The notes: a model not told the origin generated them from the letters alone. DNA of 64,000 nt from Salimicrobium humidisoli (GCF_002295105.1 NZ_NSGH01000012.1:1-64000), one strand, 5' to 3'. Numbered from the stretch's first letter, positions 8,957 to 16,902 are shown. Made by a program: numbers and translations.

Positions 8957-9139
8957 TTACTTGTTCTCTTTATCCGAGGATTTCTTCGAATCGTCGGACA
9001 TAATATCACCGGTGGCGTTCTTGAACTCTTTCAGCGTCGTTCCGAAAGCTTTACCGATCTCCGGAAGTTTCGAAGGTCCGAAAATAACCAACGCTATAAC
9101 CAAAATTAAAATTAAACCTGGTACCCCTATAGATGCCAC
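8957..9139 (-). CDS. tatA: Sec-independent protein translocase subunit TatA
   Basis: The 60-residue protein has one N-terminal membrane helix (about 4-20) and the [14 protein letters not shown] amphipathic-helix motif, then a charged tail ending SSDKENK. It forms the oligomeric pore of the Tat exporter with TatC next door. The start is GTG behind GAGGTGA. A promoter with a LexA-like box lies upstream. Confidence 0.95.
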   Translation of the reverse strand: MASIGVPGLILILVIALVIFGPSKLPEIGKAFGTTLKEFKNATGDIMSDDSKKSSDKENK

Positions 9140-9209
9140 GTGGATTCACCTCTTTAATATACATATTGGTTCCAGCCGCAGGATTTTAAAACCTGACCGG
9201 AAGCCCTGA

Positions 9210-9223
9210 TGAACATAAGTTCG
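9210..9223 (-). promoter_or_regulatory. LexA-box-like operator at the tatA promoter
   Basis: On the minus strand CGAACTTATGTTCA matches the Bacillota SOS-box core CGAAC-N4-GTTCG at nine of ten fixed positions. It lies about 2-15 nt after the expected transcription start. Spacing and site are right for repression, but a single match can be chance. Confidence 0.35.
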
Positions 9224-9231
9224 TTTCGTTC

Positions 9232-9260
9232 ATCATATCACGGAAATCGCTTTATGTCTC
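9232..9260 (-). promoter_or_regulatory. tatA promoter
   Basis: Minus-strand -35 GAGACA (9255-9260), 17-nt spacer and an extended -10 TGA-TATGAT (9232-9240). Confidence 0.55.
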
Positions 9261-9270
9261 TACCGATTTA

Positions 9271-9759
9271 TCATTTCCTGTCATAAATACAGAAAAAGTA
9301 GTCGTACGGATTCTTCTCATCCCGCGCTCCTTTTTCTTTGTCCGTAAGTTCCCACTGCGACCAGTCGATTTCCGGAAAATAAGTGTCGCCTTCGAAAGTG
9401 TGATCGATATGCGTGACATACATCCGGTCCACATCTCCAAGCATTGATTCGAACAGTACCGTCCCGCCGATCACAAACCATTCTTTCTCGGGATCTCCGG
9501 AAGTGATAGCCCGTATTTCGTCCACGGAATGGACTACGGTACAGTCGCCCGCTTCGTAGTTTTCATCTTTTGTGATGATGATGTGCTCCCGTTTCGGAAG
9601 AGGACCGCCGAGAGATTCGAACGTCTTCCTGCCCATGATAACGGTGGAGTGCATCGTTTTCGTCTTGAAAAACTTGAAGTCATTCGGAATATGCCAGGGA
9701 AGATCATTGTCTTTCCCTATCAATCTGTTGTTATCCATTGCAAAAATAAACGAAATCAT
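9271..9759 (-). CDS. folA: Dihydrofolate reductase
   Basis: The 162-residue NADPH-dependent enzyme regenerates tetrahydrofolate, which thymidylate synthase consumes. Diagnostic elements: IFAMDNNRLIGKDNDLPWHIPNDFKFFK at the N-terminus, the MGRKTFES cofactor motif, FVIGGTVLFE, and the C-terminal region with FEGDTYFPEID. The gene begins 10 bp after the thyA stop, the usual thyA-folA pair. Known as dfrA in B. subtilis. Confidence 0.97.
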   Translation of the reverse strand: MISFIFAMDNNRLIGKDNDLPWHIPNDFKFFKTKTMHSTVIMGRKTFESLGGPLPKREHIIITKDENYEAGDCTVVHSVDEIRAITSGDPEKEWFVIGGTVLFESMLGDVDRMYVTHIDHTFEGDTYFPEIDWSQWELTDKEKGARDEKNPYDYFFCIYDRK

Positions 9760-9769
9760 ATTCTCCCTC

Positions 9770-10723
9770 CTATACTGCTACAGGTGCTTTTATGCCCGGA
9801 TGCGGATGGTAACCTTCAATCCCCACGTCTTCGATGGACAAATCGAATATAGATTTGTCGGGGGAGTATATATGCAGCTCAGGGAGCGGTTCAGGGTCCC
9901 TGGACAGCTGCTTCTCTATCTGCTCGAAGTGATTGTGGTAAATGTGCGCATCCCCGAGAGTATGCACGAATTCCCCTGGTTCCAATCCGCATTCATTCGC
10001 AATCAGATGCGTCAGAAGAGCGTAACTTGCAATGTTGAAAGGGACGCCGAGGAACGTGTCCCCGCTCCTCTGATACAACTGACAGGATAACTCCCCATTC
10101 TGCACGTAAAACTGGAACATCGTGTGACAGGGAGGCAGAGCCATGTTCCCCGGCACATCTTCGGGGTCCCAGGCTGTTACGATATGTCTCCTGGAATCAG
10201 GATTCGTTTTAATGGAATGGATCACTTCTTTCAGCTGGTCGATCACATTGCCGTCCGAAGTCCTCCAGGCCCTCCACTGTTTTCCATACACATTACCAAG
10301 GTTCCCGAATTCTTTAGCGAAATCATCATCTTCAAGAATCCTCCGCTTGAATCTGTCCATCTCTTTTTCGTAGTCTGCGGCAAAGCTTTCGTCTGTGAGT
10401 CTTCTTCGGCCGAAGTCGCTCATATCCGGCCCATCGTATTTACTGCTTGTGATCCAGCTTTCAAACGCCCATTCGTTCCAGATGTTATTATTATTCTCAA
10501 GAAGGAACCTTATGTTGGTGTCCCCCTTTATAAACCACAGCAGCTCGCTCCATACCAGCCGGAATGGTACTCTTTTTGTAGTCAGGAGAGGAAAGCCTTC
10601 TTTCAGATCGAACCTCATCTGATATCCGAACACCGACCTCGTCCCCGTTCCTGTTCTGTCCCCTTTGTCCTTACCATTATGTAAAATATGTCTGCAGAGA
10701 TCCAGGTATGCCTGTTCATTCAT
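9770..10723 (-). CDS. thyA: Thymidylate synthase (folate-dependent)
   Basis: The 317-residue enzyme methylates dUMP to dTMP using methylenetetrahydrofolate. The catalytic motif [12 protein letters not shown] and the dUMP-binding [18 protein letters not shown] are intact. It carries the long insertion of about 50 residues (around 90-140) seen in the Lactobacillus casei type of enzyme and absent from the E. coli form. It is the first gene of the thyA-folA operon. Confidence 0.97.
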   Translation of the reverse strand: MNEQAYLDLCRHILHNGKDKGDRTGTGTRSVFGYQMRFDLKEGFPLLTTKRVPFRLVWSELLWFIKGDTNIRFLLENNNNIWNEWAFESWITSSKYDGPDMSDFGRRRLTDESFAADYEKEMDRFKRRILEDDDFAKEFGNLGNVYGKQWRAWRTSDGNVIDQLKEVIHSIKTNPDSRRHIVTAWDPEDVPGNMALPPCHTMFQFYVQNGELSCQLYQRSGDTFLGVPFNIASYALLTHLIANECGLEPGEFVHTLGDAHIYHNHFEQIEKQLSRDPEPLPELHIYSPDKSIFDLSIEDVGIEGYHPHPGIKAPVAV

Positions 10724-10879
10724 CCTTCATCGCCTCCTTCATAAGTAGAGCAGTACTTTGGAATCATCATTCTCCGCCCCCGCCTCCTATAAGGATACAG
10801 CCTTTTCACTATTTGCGAAAGGTTTTAAAATCATTCTGCCAGAAGACGTCCGCCCGGGAGCGGGCTCCCCCGCCGATAC

Positions 10880-11728
10880 TCAGAACAGACCGAGCTGACG
10901 AGGGTTCAGCCCTTCGTATGATACTCCCAAATGCTCCATCATTTCTTTAGCGTTGGCAGCGGCATCGTGCCCTGAGTTGTTATTGAAGAGCATAGTGACG
11001 GAGTTCGATTCCTTCAAAAGTTTCTCTATGGAAGGAACCCAGCTTTTCAGTTCTTCCTCATTATAGTTATACAGAAAGCGGACGGCTCTCCAATCTTTGT
11101 GTCCGTTTTTTTCCCATCCGTGCACGTTGCGCCCGTGCAGCCTTATTAAAGTCTTATCCTTATTCGTCGCCCGAACGACAGCCGGAACCGACCCTTCGCC
11201 CGCCTGAGGCTCGTCGCACACCGTATGGATAAATCCTTCTTCTTCCAGAAACGAAAGCGTCCTCTCCCGGTATGCCTCCCTGTACCAGCTCTGATTCCGG
11301 AATTCGATGGCTACGGGATAATCCCTGAGCCATTCTCTGATCTGCCTCAGTTTCTGAATGTTCTCCTTCTTCACATCGAACCAGGGTGGGAACTGGAATA
11401 ATAAAACATTCAGCTTCCCTGCTTTAACGACCGGTTCAATCGATTCCTTATAAGCCTCCATCAGCTCGTGAAGTTCCTGCTTCGACCTTTTCTCCCGGTC
11501 GTGTCCGGTCAGTCCCCTGAAAGCTTTGATTACAAAAGAGAAATTCCGCGGAGTATCCTTCACCCATTTTTCGTAGTAGGTCTGTTTTTGAATAGCATAA
11601 AAAGCCGTGTCCACTTCCACCACCGGAAAATGAGACGCATACGCCTGCAGTTTTTCATGGGACCTTACAGACTCTTCATACAAAGATGGATGATCGCTCC
11701 ACCCTGTGAGTCCAATATTGATGTTCAT
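10880..11728 (-). CDS. DUF72 domain protein (YunF-like)
   Basis: The 282-residue protein is a DUF72 TIM-barrel-like protein. The family pattern IGLTGWSDHPSLY...F..VEVD.AFYA, FQFPPWF, IEFRNQSW and the C-terminal MLFNNNSGHDAAANA is complete. The biochemical role is not established. The ATG at 11728 is preferred over the upstream GTG because GGAGGTGA lies 5 nt before it. It stands alone between thyA and the cold-shock gene. Confidence 0.85.
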   Translation of the reverse strand: MNINIGLTGWSDHPSLYEESVRSHEKLQAYASHFPVVEVDTAFYAIQKQTYYEKWVKDTPRNFSFVIKAFRGLTGHDREKRSKQELHELMEAYKESIEPVVKAGKLNVLLFQFPPWFDVKKENIQKLRQIREWLRDYPVAIEFRNQSWYREAYRERTLSFLEEEGFIHTVCDEPQAGEGSVPAVVRATNKDKTLIRLHGRNVHGWEKNGHKDWRAVRFLYNYNEEELKSWVPSIEKLLKESNSVTMLFNNNSGHDAAANAKEMMEHLGVSYEGLNPRQLGLF

Positions 11729-11801
11729 CGTTGTCACCTCCCGGAATATATTCTATTATAATATTTCTTAATAAGAATTTGAAATTTTTTCGAACACTTC
11801 C

Positions 11802-11830
11802 TTGACTAATACTAATAATTACGATATATT
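11802..11830 (+). promoter_or_regulatory. Promoter of the cold-shock gene
   Basis: -35 TTGACT (11802-11807), 17-nt spacer, -10 TATATT (11825-11830). Transcription would begin near 11837 and give a leader of about 155 nt. Confidence 0.75.
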
Positions 11831-11836
11831 ATTAAG

Positions 11837-11993
11837 TAAGCAAATAAGATGTTTGGAATCATAAAACAAAGGTAACTCCTAATGAGAAGTGCTTATGCTT
11901 TTGTATTCCGCACTTTTGTTAGGACATTTTGTTATGTTCCGCATCATATTTGTAATATCACGTGTTACGTGCAAGATCTAGGAGGATTTAATA
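11837..11993 (+). promoter_or_regulatory. Long structured 5' leader of the cold-shock gene
   Basis: The leader contains a hairpin with CCTAA/TTAGG and AAGTGC/GCACTT arms between 11878 and 11923 and ends in a strong AGGAGG site. Long leaders of this type act as temperature-responsive switches in cspA-family mRNAs; that role here is inferred. Confidence 0.55.
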
Positions 11994-12194
11994 ATGCAAA
12001 ACGGTACAGTAAAATGGTTTAACGCAGAAAAAGGTTATGGCTTCATTCAGGTAGAGGAAGGTAACGACGTATTCGTACACTTCTCCGCTATCCAAGAAGA
12101 AGGTTTCAAGTCTCTTGAAGAAGGTCAAGAAGTTACTTTCGAAATCGTAGAAGGCGACCGTGGCCCACAAGCGGCTAACGTTGTTAAACAATAA
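11994..12194 (+). CDS. Cold-shock protein, CspA family
   Basis: The 66-residue single-domain nucleic-acid chaperone binds single-stranded RNA and DNA. RNP1 KGYGFI (16-21) and RNP2 VFVHF (29-33) are intact, with the usual start [14 protein letters not shown]. The ATG follows AGGAGG. It is monocistronic, with its own promoter, long leader and terminator. Which of the csp paralogues it corresponds to cannot be decided from sequence alone. Confidence 0.97.
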   Translation: MQNGTVKWFNAEKGYGFIQVEEGNDVFVHFSAIQEEGFKSLEEGQEVTFEIVEGDRGPQAANVVKQ

Positions 12195-12206
12195 ATCAAA
12201 TGTCCC

Positions 12207-12237
12207 AAAAGCAACAGCATTGAGCTGTTGCTTTTTT
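12207..12237 (+). terminator. Terminator of the cold-shock gene
   Basis: AAAAGCAACAGC and GCTGTTGCTTTT form a 12-bp stem followed by TTTTTTATT. Confidence 0.9.
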
Positions 12238-12276
12238 ATTTGGATTTATATTGTCCTTTTGAGTCTGGTAAGTCTT

Positions 12277-12325
12277 CCCGGTCTGGCTTCGTTTATACAA
12301 ACCAGTCCGGGACGGCTTTTTATTT
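12277..12325 (+). terminator. Second hairpin with T-run before the preQ1 promoter
   Basis: CCCGGTCTGG (12277-12286) pairs imperfectly with CCAGTCCGGG (12302-12311), and GGCTTTTTATTT follows. It is probably a backup terminator separating the cold-shock gene from the queuosine unit. Confidence 0.45.
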
Positions 12326-12356
12326 GATTTCAGAATGCTCCCATTTTATTCATACG

Positions 12357-12385
12357 TTGCAACCTTACTTTCTTCTGCGTATAAT
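12357..12385 (+). promoter_or_regulatory. Promoter of the queuosine-transporter unit
   Basis: -35 TTGCAA (12357-12362), 17-nt spacer, perfect -10 TATAAT (12380-12385). The expected start is near 12392, just ahead of the riboswitch. Confidence 0.7.
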
Positions 12386-12397
12386 GTTACTTTGTCA

Positions 12398-12442
12398 GGA
12401 TTTCGCGGTTCGCAAACTCCCGCGTTACCAAAACTAAGGAGG
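12398..12442 (+). promoter_or_regulatory. PreQ1 class I riboswitch
   Basis: CGCGG (12404-12408) pairs with CCGCG (12420-12424). The loop UUCGCAAACUC and the A-rich tail ACCAAAACUAAGG follow the class I preQ1 aptamer plan; the tail closes the pseudoknot. The Shine-Dalgarno AAGGAGG (12436-12442) overlaps the tail, so ligand binding should hide the ribosome-binding site. The downstream gene is a queuosine-precursor transporter, which agrees with the ligand. Confidence 0.88.
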
Positions 12443-12451
12443 AAAAGTATT

Positions 12452-13129
12452 ATGACGAATGAATTATTATGGATTATTTTCGCCCTGGTCAATTTCAGTA
12501 TGCTTCTCGTGATTTACCGGATTTTCGGTAAATACGGCCTGTTCGTATGGATCGGTATGGCTACTGTTGTCGCAAATATTCAGGTAGTGAAGACAGTTGA
12601 ATTATTCGGACTGACTGCCACCCTCGGTAATATTATTTATGGGACAGCTTTTCTCGCGACAGACATTCTGAACGAAAAATACGGAAAAGATTCTGCAAAA
12701 AAAGCAGTGTGGCTCGGATTCTCCGCACTGATCACCATGACTATCATGATGCAGTTCTCGATCAGATTCATACCGGCTGAAAGTGACATCGCCCAGTCGG
12801 GACTGGAAGCACTGTTCGGCATCGTTCCGCAGATTGCCATCGGGAGTCTTCTCGCTTATATCGTGAGCCAGTACTTCGATGTGTGGCTGTATGCCCTGTT
12901 AAAAAGAATGTTCCCGAAAGATAGCCAGCTGTGGATCCGGAACAACGGCTCGACGATGATCAGCCAGCTGCTCGACACTGCCGTATTCTGCGGTATAGCC
13001 TTTTACGGTCTGTATCCTTTTGACGTCTGGCTTGAGATTTTCTGGACCACCTATTTCATCAAGTTCCTCGTGTCACTGCTGGATACGCCTTTTCTATATG
13101 CAGCAAAATCCTTTTCATTCAAGGAGTGA
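12452..13129 (+). CDS. Queuosine precursor transporter (YhhQ/VUT family, DUF165)
   Basis: The 225-residue polytopic membrane protein has about six hydrophobic segments. The family signature GNIIYGTAFLATDILNEKYGK and the C-terminal ...STMISQLLDTAVF...FLVSLLDTPFLY match YhhQ-type importers of queuine/preQ1 precursors. The ATG at 12452 is set by AAGGAGG 9 nt upstream; upstream in-frame codons lie in the riboswitch and are not coding. The stop overlaps the leader of the RNase H gene. Regulation by preQ1 is strongly suggested by the aptamer. Confidence 0.9.
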   Translation: MTNELLWIIFALVNFSMLLVIYRIFGKYGLFVWIGMATVVANIQVVKTVELFGLTATLGNIIYGTAFLATDILNEKYGKDSAKKAVWLGFSALITMTIMMQFSIRFIPAESDIAQSGLEALFGIVPQIAIGSLLAYIVSQYFDVWLYALLKRMFPKDSQLWIRNNGSTMISQLLDTAVFCGIAFYGLYPFDVWLEIFWTTYFIKFLVSLLDTPFLYAAKSFSFKE

Positions 13130-13134
13130 CGATT

Positions 13135-13533
13135 GTGATAGAAGTTTACACAGACGCTGCCACAAAAGGAAACCCCGGAGTCAGTTACTCCGGGGTTTAT
13201 ATAAAAAACAACCACGAGAAAGTGTACCGTACTTCATACCTCGGCACACTTTCTAATCATGAAGCGGAATTTGCAAGTGCCTGTTTCGCGCTCAAAATCT
13301 GCAGGGACCTTTATCCGGGAGAAATCATTTCTTTGAGAACGGATTCTAAAATAGTTGTTGAAACATTCGAGACCGGCCGATGCAAAAACAAAGATTTTCT
13401 ACCCTACCATGAGCAATTGCTAAAGCTGGCCGAACAGTTCTCTTTCGTATTTATGAAGTGGATTCCGGAAAAAGAAAATAAAACGGCAGACCGACTGGCT
13501 AAAGAAGCGCTTCAAACTCATTTATATGAGTGA
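13135..13533 (+). CDS. RNase H type I-like protein
   Basis: The 132-residue RNase HI-fold protein has the acidic catalytic set: YTDAA near the start, NHEAEF, RTDSKI and, near the C-terminus, ADRLAKEA. It would cleave RNA in RNA-DNA hybrids. I choose GTG at 13135, 8 nt after AAGGAG (13121-13126); the GTG at 13126 overlaps the upstream stop and leaves no spacing. It is cotranscribed with the preQ1-controlled transporter. It resembles the short RNase H-like proteins YpdQ/YpeP of Bacillus. Confidence 0.85.
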   Translation: MIEVYTDAATKGNPGVSYSGVYIKNNHEKVYRTSYLGTLSNHEAEFASACFALKICRDLYPGEIISLRTDSKIVVETFETGRCKNKDFLPYHEQLLKLAEQFSFVFMKWIPEKENKTADRLAKEALQTHLYE

Positions 13534-13616
13534 TAACGCAGATTTAACAGATCGGTTTTTTGTTTTTATTTCGGAGTTGCTACTAAGTATTAATAAGAAT
13601 CGTTAAAGGAGAAGTT

Positions 13617-13657
13617 TAAAAAACCCGCTTTCTGTGCATTCAGAAAGCGGGTTTTAC
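13617..13657. terminator. Bidirectional terminator
   Basis: AAAAACCCGCTTTCTG and CAGAAAGCGGGTTTT form a stem of about 15 bp between the convergent RNase H gene (plus) and methyltransferase gene (minus), with A/T runs on both sides. Confidence 0.92.
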
Positions 13658-13659
13658 AA

Positions 13660-14787
13660 TTATTTTTTTCCGAAGAACTGGTAGTAATTCGTTTCTATAA
13701 AGCCGTTGAACAATTTTCTCTTCTTCGTAGCTTCCGTACCGTATACCTTTTCGAACTGAGGATGGGCGGTAAGTATATAAACACTCCACGTCGGGAAATC
13801 TTTCATCGTCCCTCCGAGCTGGCGGTACGTTTTCTCCACCTCTTTCCTGTCTCCTATCCTTTCGCCATACGGCGGGTTGGAAACGAGATAGCCGCCTTTC
13901 TCCACGGGTTTGAAGTCCCTCGCCTGCATCTGTTTAAAAGGGATCAAATCTCCGAGTCCCGCTTCCATAGCGTTGGCTTTCGATATTTCTATCATCTTCG
14001 GATCGATATCCATCCCCTGTATATTGAGAGGGTGATCATACTGCGCTTTGTCTTCAGCCTCTTCAAAAGCTGCATCCCAGTACCTGTCACTGACGAATGA
14101 CCAGTTTTCCGAAGCGAATTCCCGGTTGAACCCGGGAGCAATGTTCTGCCCGATAAGCGCCGCTTCTATCGGTATCGTACCGGAGCCGCAGAAGAGATCG
14201 ACGAAAGGGGCATCCCCTCTCCAGTTCGTCACCTGTATGAGCGCGGCGGCCAGCGTTTCTTTTAAAGGAGCCTCCCCCTGGCCTACTCGATACCCCCGCT
14301 TATGGAGACCGGAACCCGAGGTGTCCAGTGTGAGCCACACCTCGTCTTTATTGATATCCACTTCCACACGATAAAATGCCCCCGTCTCCTCCAGCCTGTC
14401 CGCGATACCGTACTTCTGCTTCATACGTTCTACAATCGCCTTTTTCACGATAGCCTGGCAGTCGGGGACGCTGTATAGTTTCGATTTTTTGGATTTTCCG
14501 ATGACCGGAAACTCTCCGTCCTCCGAGATGAACTGTTCCCATGGAAGAGCTTTCGTATTTTCGAACAGTTCGTCGAAACTGTAGGCGTTGAACTTACCGA
14601 CGAGAAGCTTCACCCGGTCGGCGAAACGGAGCCATAAGTTCACTCTCGGTATATCGGAAGGGCGGGCTTCAAAGACAGCACGGCTGTTCTCCACCCTCAC
14701 GTTTTCATACCCGAGGTCCCTCAGTTCCTGCCCGACGATCCCTTCAAGTCCCATCGCGGCTGTAGCTATAAGCGTAATTTTATCCAT
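13660..14787 (-). CDS. THUMP-domain class I SAM-dependent RNA methyltransferase (YpsC/RlmL-like)
   Basis: The 375-residue protein has an N-terminal THUMP RNA-binding domain (about 45-155) and a Rossmann methyltransferase domain. The SAM loop FVDLFCGSGTIPIEAA and catalytic NPPYGER are visible, as in N2-guanine rRNA methyltransferases of the RlmL/YpsC group. The target base is not certain. The ATG at 14787 gives MDKITLIATAAMGLE; a longer open frame upstream has no family match. It lies downstream of rnpB and is separated from it by a terminator. Confidence 0.92.
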   Translation of the reverse strand: MDKITLIATAAMGLEGIVGQELRDLGYENVRVENSRAVFEARPSDIPRVNLWLRFADRVKLLVGKFNAYSFDELFENTKALPWEQFISEDGEFPVIGKSKKSKLYSVPDCQAIVKKAIVERMKQKYGIADRLEETGAFYRVEVDINKDEVWLTLDTSGSGLHKRGYRVGQGEAPLKETLAAALIQVTNWRGDAPFVDLFCGSGTIPIEAALIGQNIAPGFNREFASENWSFVSDRYWDAAFEEAEDKAQYDHPLNIQGMDIDPKMIEISKANAMEAGLGDLIPFKQMQARDFKPVEKGGYLVSNPPYGERIGDRKEVEKTYRQLGGTMKDFPTWSVYILTAHPQFEKVYGTEATKKRKLFNGFIETNYYQFFGKK

Positions 14788-14864
14788 CGATATCACATCC
14801 TTATATTCAAAATAGATAGTTCCCCATTCGACCTTCCTCCTGCGGCTGAATTGCAGTCTTAAAG

Positions 14865-14904
14865 AAAAAACCTCCATTACGGTAATCCTACCATAAAGGA
14901 GGTG
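14865..14904 (-). terminator. Terminator of rnpB
   Basis: On the minus strand a 14-bp stem (12 matched pairs; outer arms CCTCC/GGAGG) with loop GGAT is followed by TTTTTTC. Confidence 0.85.
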
Positions 14905-14914
14905 ACATATCTTA

Positions 14915-15321
14915 TGTATGACCGGGAGATGCCTGGTAAGCCATGTTCTGTACCTTTGTACTGCCGGCGGTGGTCAAACCTCGTACTCCGGTGGTAATCA
15001 TCTATCTGCCGGCGATGCCGGCCTCTTTCTCCGTTTCATTCCTTCGAAAGAGTGCCCCTACCTAAGTTTGGGTTGCTCGCTCGAGGGGTTTACCTCGTTC
15101 CACCCGAAGTATTTCTACTTCGGCTCCGTCACTGTGGCACTTTCAAGATAGTCAGACCATATCCCATCCGGGACACAGGTCTTTTCTCTGCCGTTAGTGC
15201 TTGGCACTACCCAGACTTATGATTTCGTCTGGCACGAACACTACAAGCAATCTCAGCTTGTGCGAGCATGGACTTTCCTCTGCCATCGGCAGCGATTACC
15301 TCAGCATCTCCCATGTTGCGA
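14915..15321 (-). ncRNA. rnpB: RNase P RNA, Bacillus type B
   Basis: The minus strand carries the conserved core blocks of bacterial type B RNase P RNA: GAGGAAAGTCCATGCTCGCA, AGTGTTCGTGCC, GAAAGTGCCACAGTGACG, GTGGAACGAGGTAAACCCC, the CGAGCGAG block, and the 3' ACATGGCTTAC. The P1 stem pairs GGGAGATGC near the 5' end with GCATCTCCC near the 3' end. The ends are estimated from the promoter and P1, giving about 407 nt. It is the catalytic RNA for tRNA 5' maturation. Confidence 0.96.
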
Positions 15322-15327
15322 AAGTTC

Positions 15328-15356
15328 ATTTTATCAGATTCCCGGACAATTGTCAT
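15328..15356 (-). promoter_or_regulatory. rnpB promoter
   Basis: Minus-strand -35 ATGACA (15351-15356), 17-nt spacer, -10 TAAAAT (15328-15333), placing the start about 7 nt further at the expected 5' end of RNase P RNA. Confidence 0.7.
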
Positions 15357-15364
15357 GGAACAAT

Positions 15365-15700
15365 TTATTCCTGATCATCCTGATATTCACGGGAACCGAA
15401 TACTTCCTTCTCCAGGTTGGACAGACGTTTCAAAATATCGTAGTTCACCTGGTTGCCGGACTTCATCGATCTCGTTTCCCTTTTTTCGGGCTGGACCGGA
15501 TCCTTCGAAATGGATCGATTCTTCTTGAGCCGGTCATTCTCTTCTTTTAAATCCTTGATCATTTGCTCATACTGTTCATAATCCTGGATAACCAGGTCGA
15601 GGTATTCATCGACTTCTTCCTGATTATAACCTCTCATCGACGTTTTGAAATCTTTTTCCAGTATTTCTTTTCCCGTCAAATGAAACCGATCTTCCGTCAT
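15365..15700 (-). CDS. gpsB: Cell-division/elongation regulator GpsB
   Basis: The 111-residue cytosolic membrane-associated coiled-coil protein shuttles PBP1 between division and lateral-wall growth. The DivIVA-like N-terminus LTGKEILEKDFKTSMRGYNQEEVDEYLDLVI is followed by a coiled coil (about 35-65), a charged linker, and the conserved C-terminal YDILKRLSNLEKEVFG. The ATG at 15700 follows GAGGTGA. Its likely partner PonA is encoded 2.5 kb away. Confidence 0.96.
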   Translation of the reverse strand: MTEDRFHLTGKEILEKDFKTSMRGYNQEEVDEYLDLVIQDYEQYEQMIKDLKEENDRLKKNRSISKDPVQPEKRETRSMKSGNQVNYDILKRLSNLEKEVFGSREYQDDQE

Positions 15701-15756
15701 TCCATTCACCTCTTATCCTGCGAGTACTTATATTCTTTCAAAACTGGGTGCGTCTG

Positions 15757-16326
15757 TCAATCGGGATTTCCTCCTTCAAACAGTTCAGGGCTCGTCCACT
15801 CCAGTTCTTCTACAGTATCCTGAAGATCCTCCGGGGTGATCCGCTCTATTTCATAACCTTCGGCAAAACGGGCCATTTCCAGAAAGAATTTGGGAGTTCC
15901 GGGAGTCTCTTCATCGTAAAGAACAAGCGCTCTGTCAGAATGCTCGATCAAAAAACGGTCTTTCGCTTTGAACTGAAAAGCACCCTGATAGCCGCCTTTG
16001 TAGACCGTCTTATAAAAATCCGCATCTTCTTTTATTTCCTGAAAAGCCATCTGGATATCTTCGGGCCAGCGCTCTTCCGCACCTTCAAAAGGAGGAAGAA
16101 CCGCCAGAGACACGTCGTAATCTTCTTTCAACGCCAGCACGACCTGGGCTGTCCAGAATTCTACACCCGGCTGGCAGGAGACGAGGACCCATTCTCCTCC
16201 GTCCTCGAGAAAAGCGACGAGTCTTCTCCGGATGGCCTCTTTTATAAACAGCACCCGCCTGTCCTCCTCCTGGAAGATTCCCATTTCGTGAGACTTATAC
16301 CCTGTTACGACCAGGCGTCTGTCCAA
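15757..16326 (-). CDS. ypsA: YpsA family SLOG-domain protein (DUF1273)
   Basis: The 189-residue protein starts RRLVVTGYKSHEMGIF and contains VSCQPGVEFWTAQV and ALVLYDEETPGTPKFF, the glycine-rich nucleotide-binding signature of the SLOG/YpsA family. In other Firmicutes it affects cell division and sits beside gpsB, as here. The start is TTG, 7 nt after GGAGGTGG. The bound ligand is unknown. Confidence 0.92.
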   Translation of the reverse strand: MDRRLVVTGYKSHEMGIFQEEDRRVLFIKEAIRRRLVAFLEDGGEWVLVSCQPGVEFWTAQVVLALKEDYDVSLAVLPPFEGAEERWPEDIQMAFQEIKEDADFYKTVYKGGYQGAFQFKAKDRFLIEHSDRALVLYDEETPGTPKFFLEMARFAEGYEIERITPEDLQDTVEELEWTSPELFEGGNPD

Positions 16327-16389
16327 TTCGGCTCCACCTCCCTCTTCCTTCCTTATTCAACACCTGTCAATCTGTCCGCGGTTGTTTTT

Positions 16390-16427
16390 CAATGAAAACC
16401 CACTAAAACTATTATAGCTTTAGTGGG
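16390..16427 (-). terminator. Terminator of cdd
   Basis: On the minus strand CCCACTAAA...TTTAGTGGG with a central AT stem is followed by TTTTC. Confidence 0.7.
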
Positions 16428-16443
16428 CCGGAGTGAGAACTGT

Positions 16444-16845
16444 TCATTTGTTAAGGTCTTCCGGAGTGAAAGAAAAAGGCAGAAGTTCTTCCATCGTCAT
16501 CGATTTGATCTGACCCTTCGCATTAGTCGTGTGTATCACTGTGTCGGAATCGAAGAACTCACTCATCACCTGTCTGCAGGAGCCGCACGGAGGAACCGGG
16601 CGATCTGTGTCTGCAGTGACTGCCAGCGTCTCGAAATCATAGTGGCCGTCTGCCACAGCTTTGAAAATAGCCACCCGTTCGGCACAGCAGCTCGTCGGAT
16701 AAGCGGCATTTTCGATATTCACTCCTTCGTACACCTCACCGCTTTTCGTGAGCACTGCGGCTCCCACCGGAAATTCGGAATAGGGTACGTACGCTCTCTT
16801 CCGTATATCTATCGCTTTCTGGATCAACTCATCTCTCGTTACCAT
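16444..16845 (-). CDS. cdd: Cytidine deaminase
   Basis: The 133-residue zinc enzyme of pyrimidine salvage converts cytidine and deoxycytidine to uridine forms. The catalytic CAERVAIFKA and the zinc ligands in PCGSCRQVM are intact, with YVPYSEFPVGAA at the N-terminus. The ATG at 16845 lies behind GAGGAGGGG. In B. subtilis cdd sits elsewhere (near era), so its place between ypsA and yppE is a local rearrangement. Confidence 0.96.
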   Translation of the reverse strand: MVTRDELIQKAIDIRKRAYVPYSEFPVGAAVLTKSGEVYEGVNIENAAYPTSCCAERVAIFKAVADGHYDFETLAVTADTDRPVPPCGSCRQVMSEFFDSDTVIHTTNAKGQIKSMTMEELLPFSFTPEDLNK

Positions 16846-16873
16846 CGTATCCCCTCCTCTGTTAGGGATACTC

Positions 16874-16902
16874 ATTATATAAAACAAGCGTTCTTTTGTA
16901 AA
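16874..16902 (-). promoter_or_regulatory. cdd promoter
   Basis: Minus-strand -35 TTTACA (16897-16902), 17-nt spacer, perfect -10 TATAAT (16874-16879). A partial cre-like sequence overlaps the -35 but is spaced wrongly. Confidence 0.75.
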
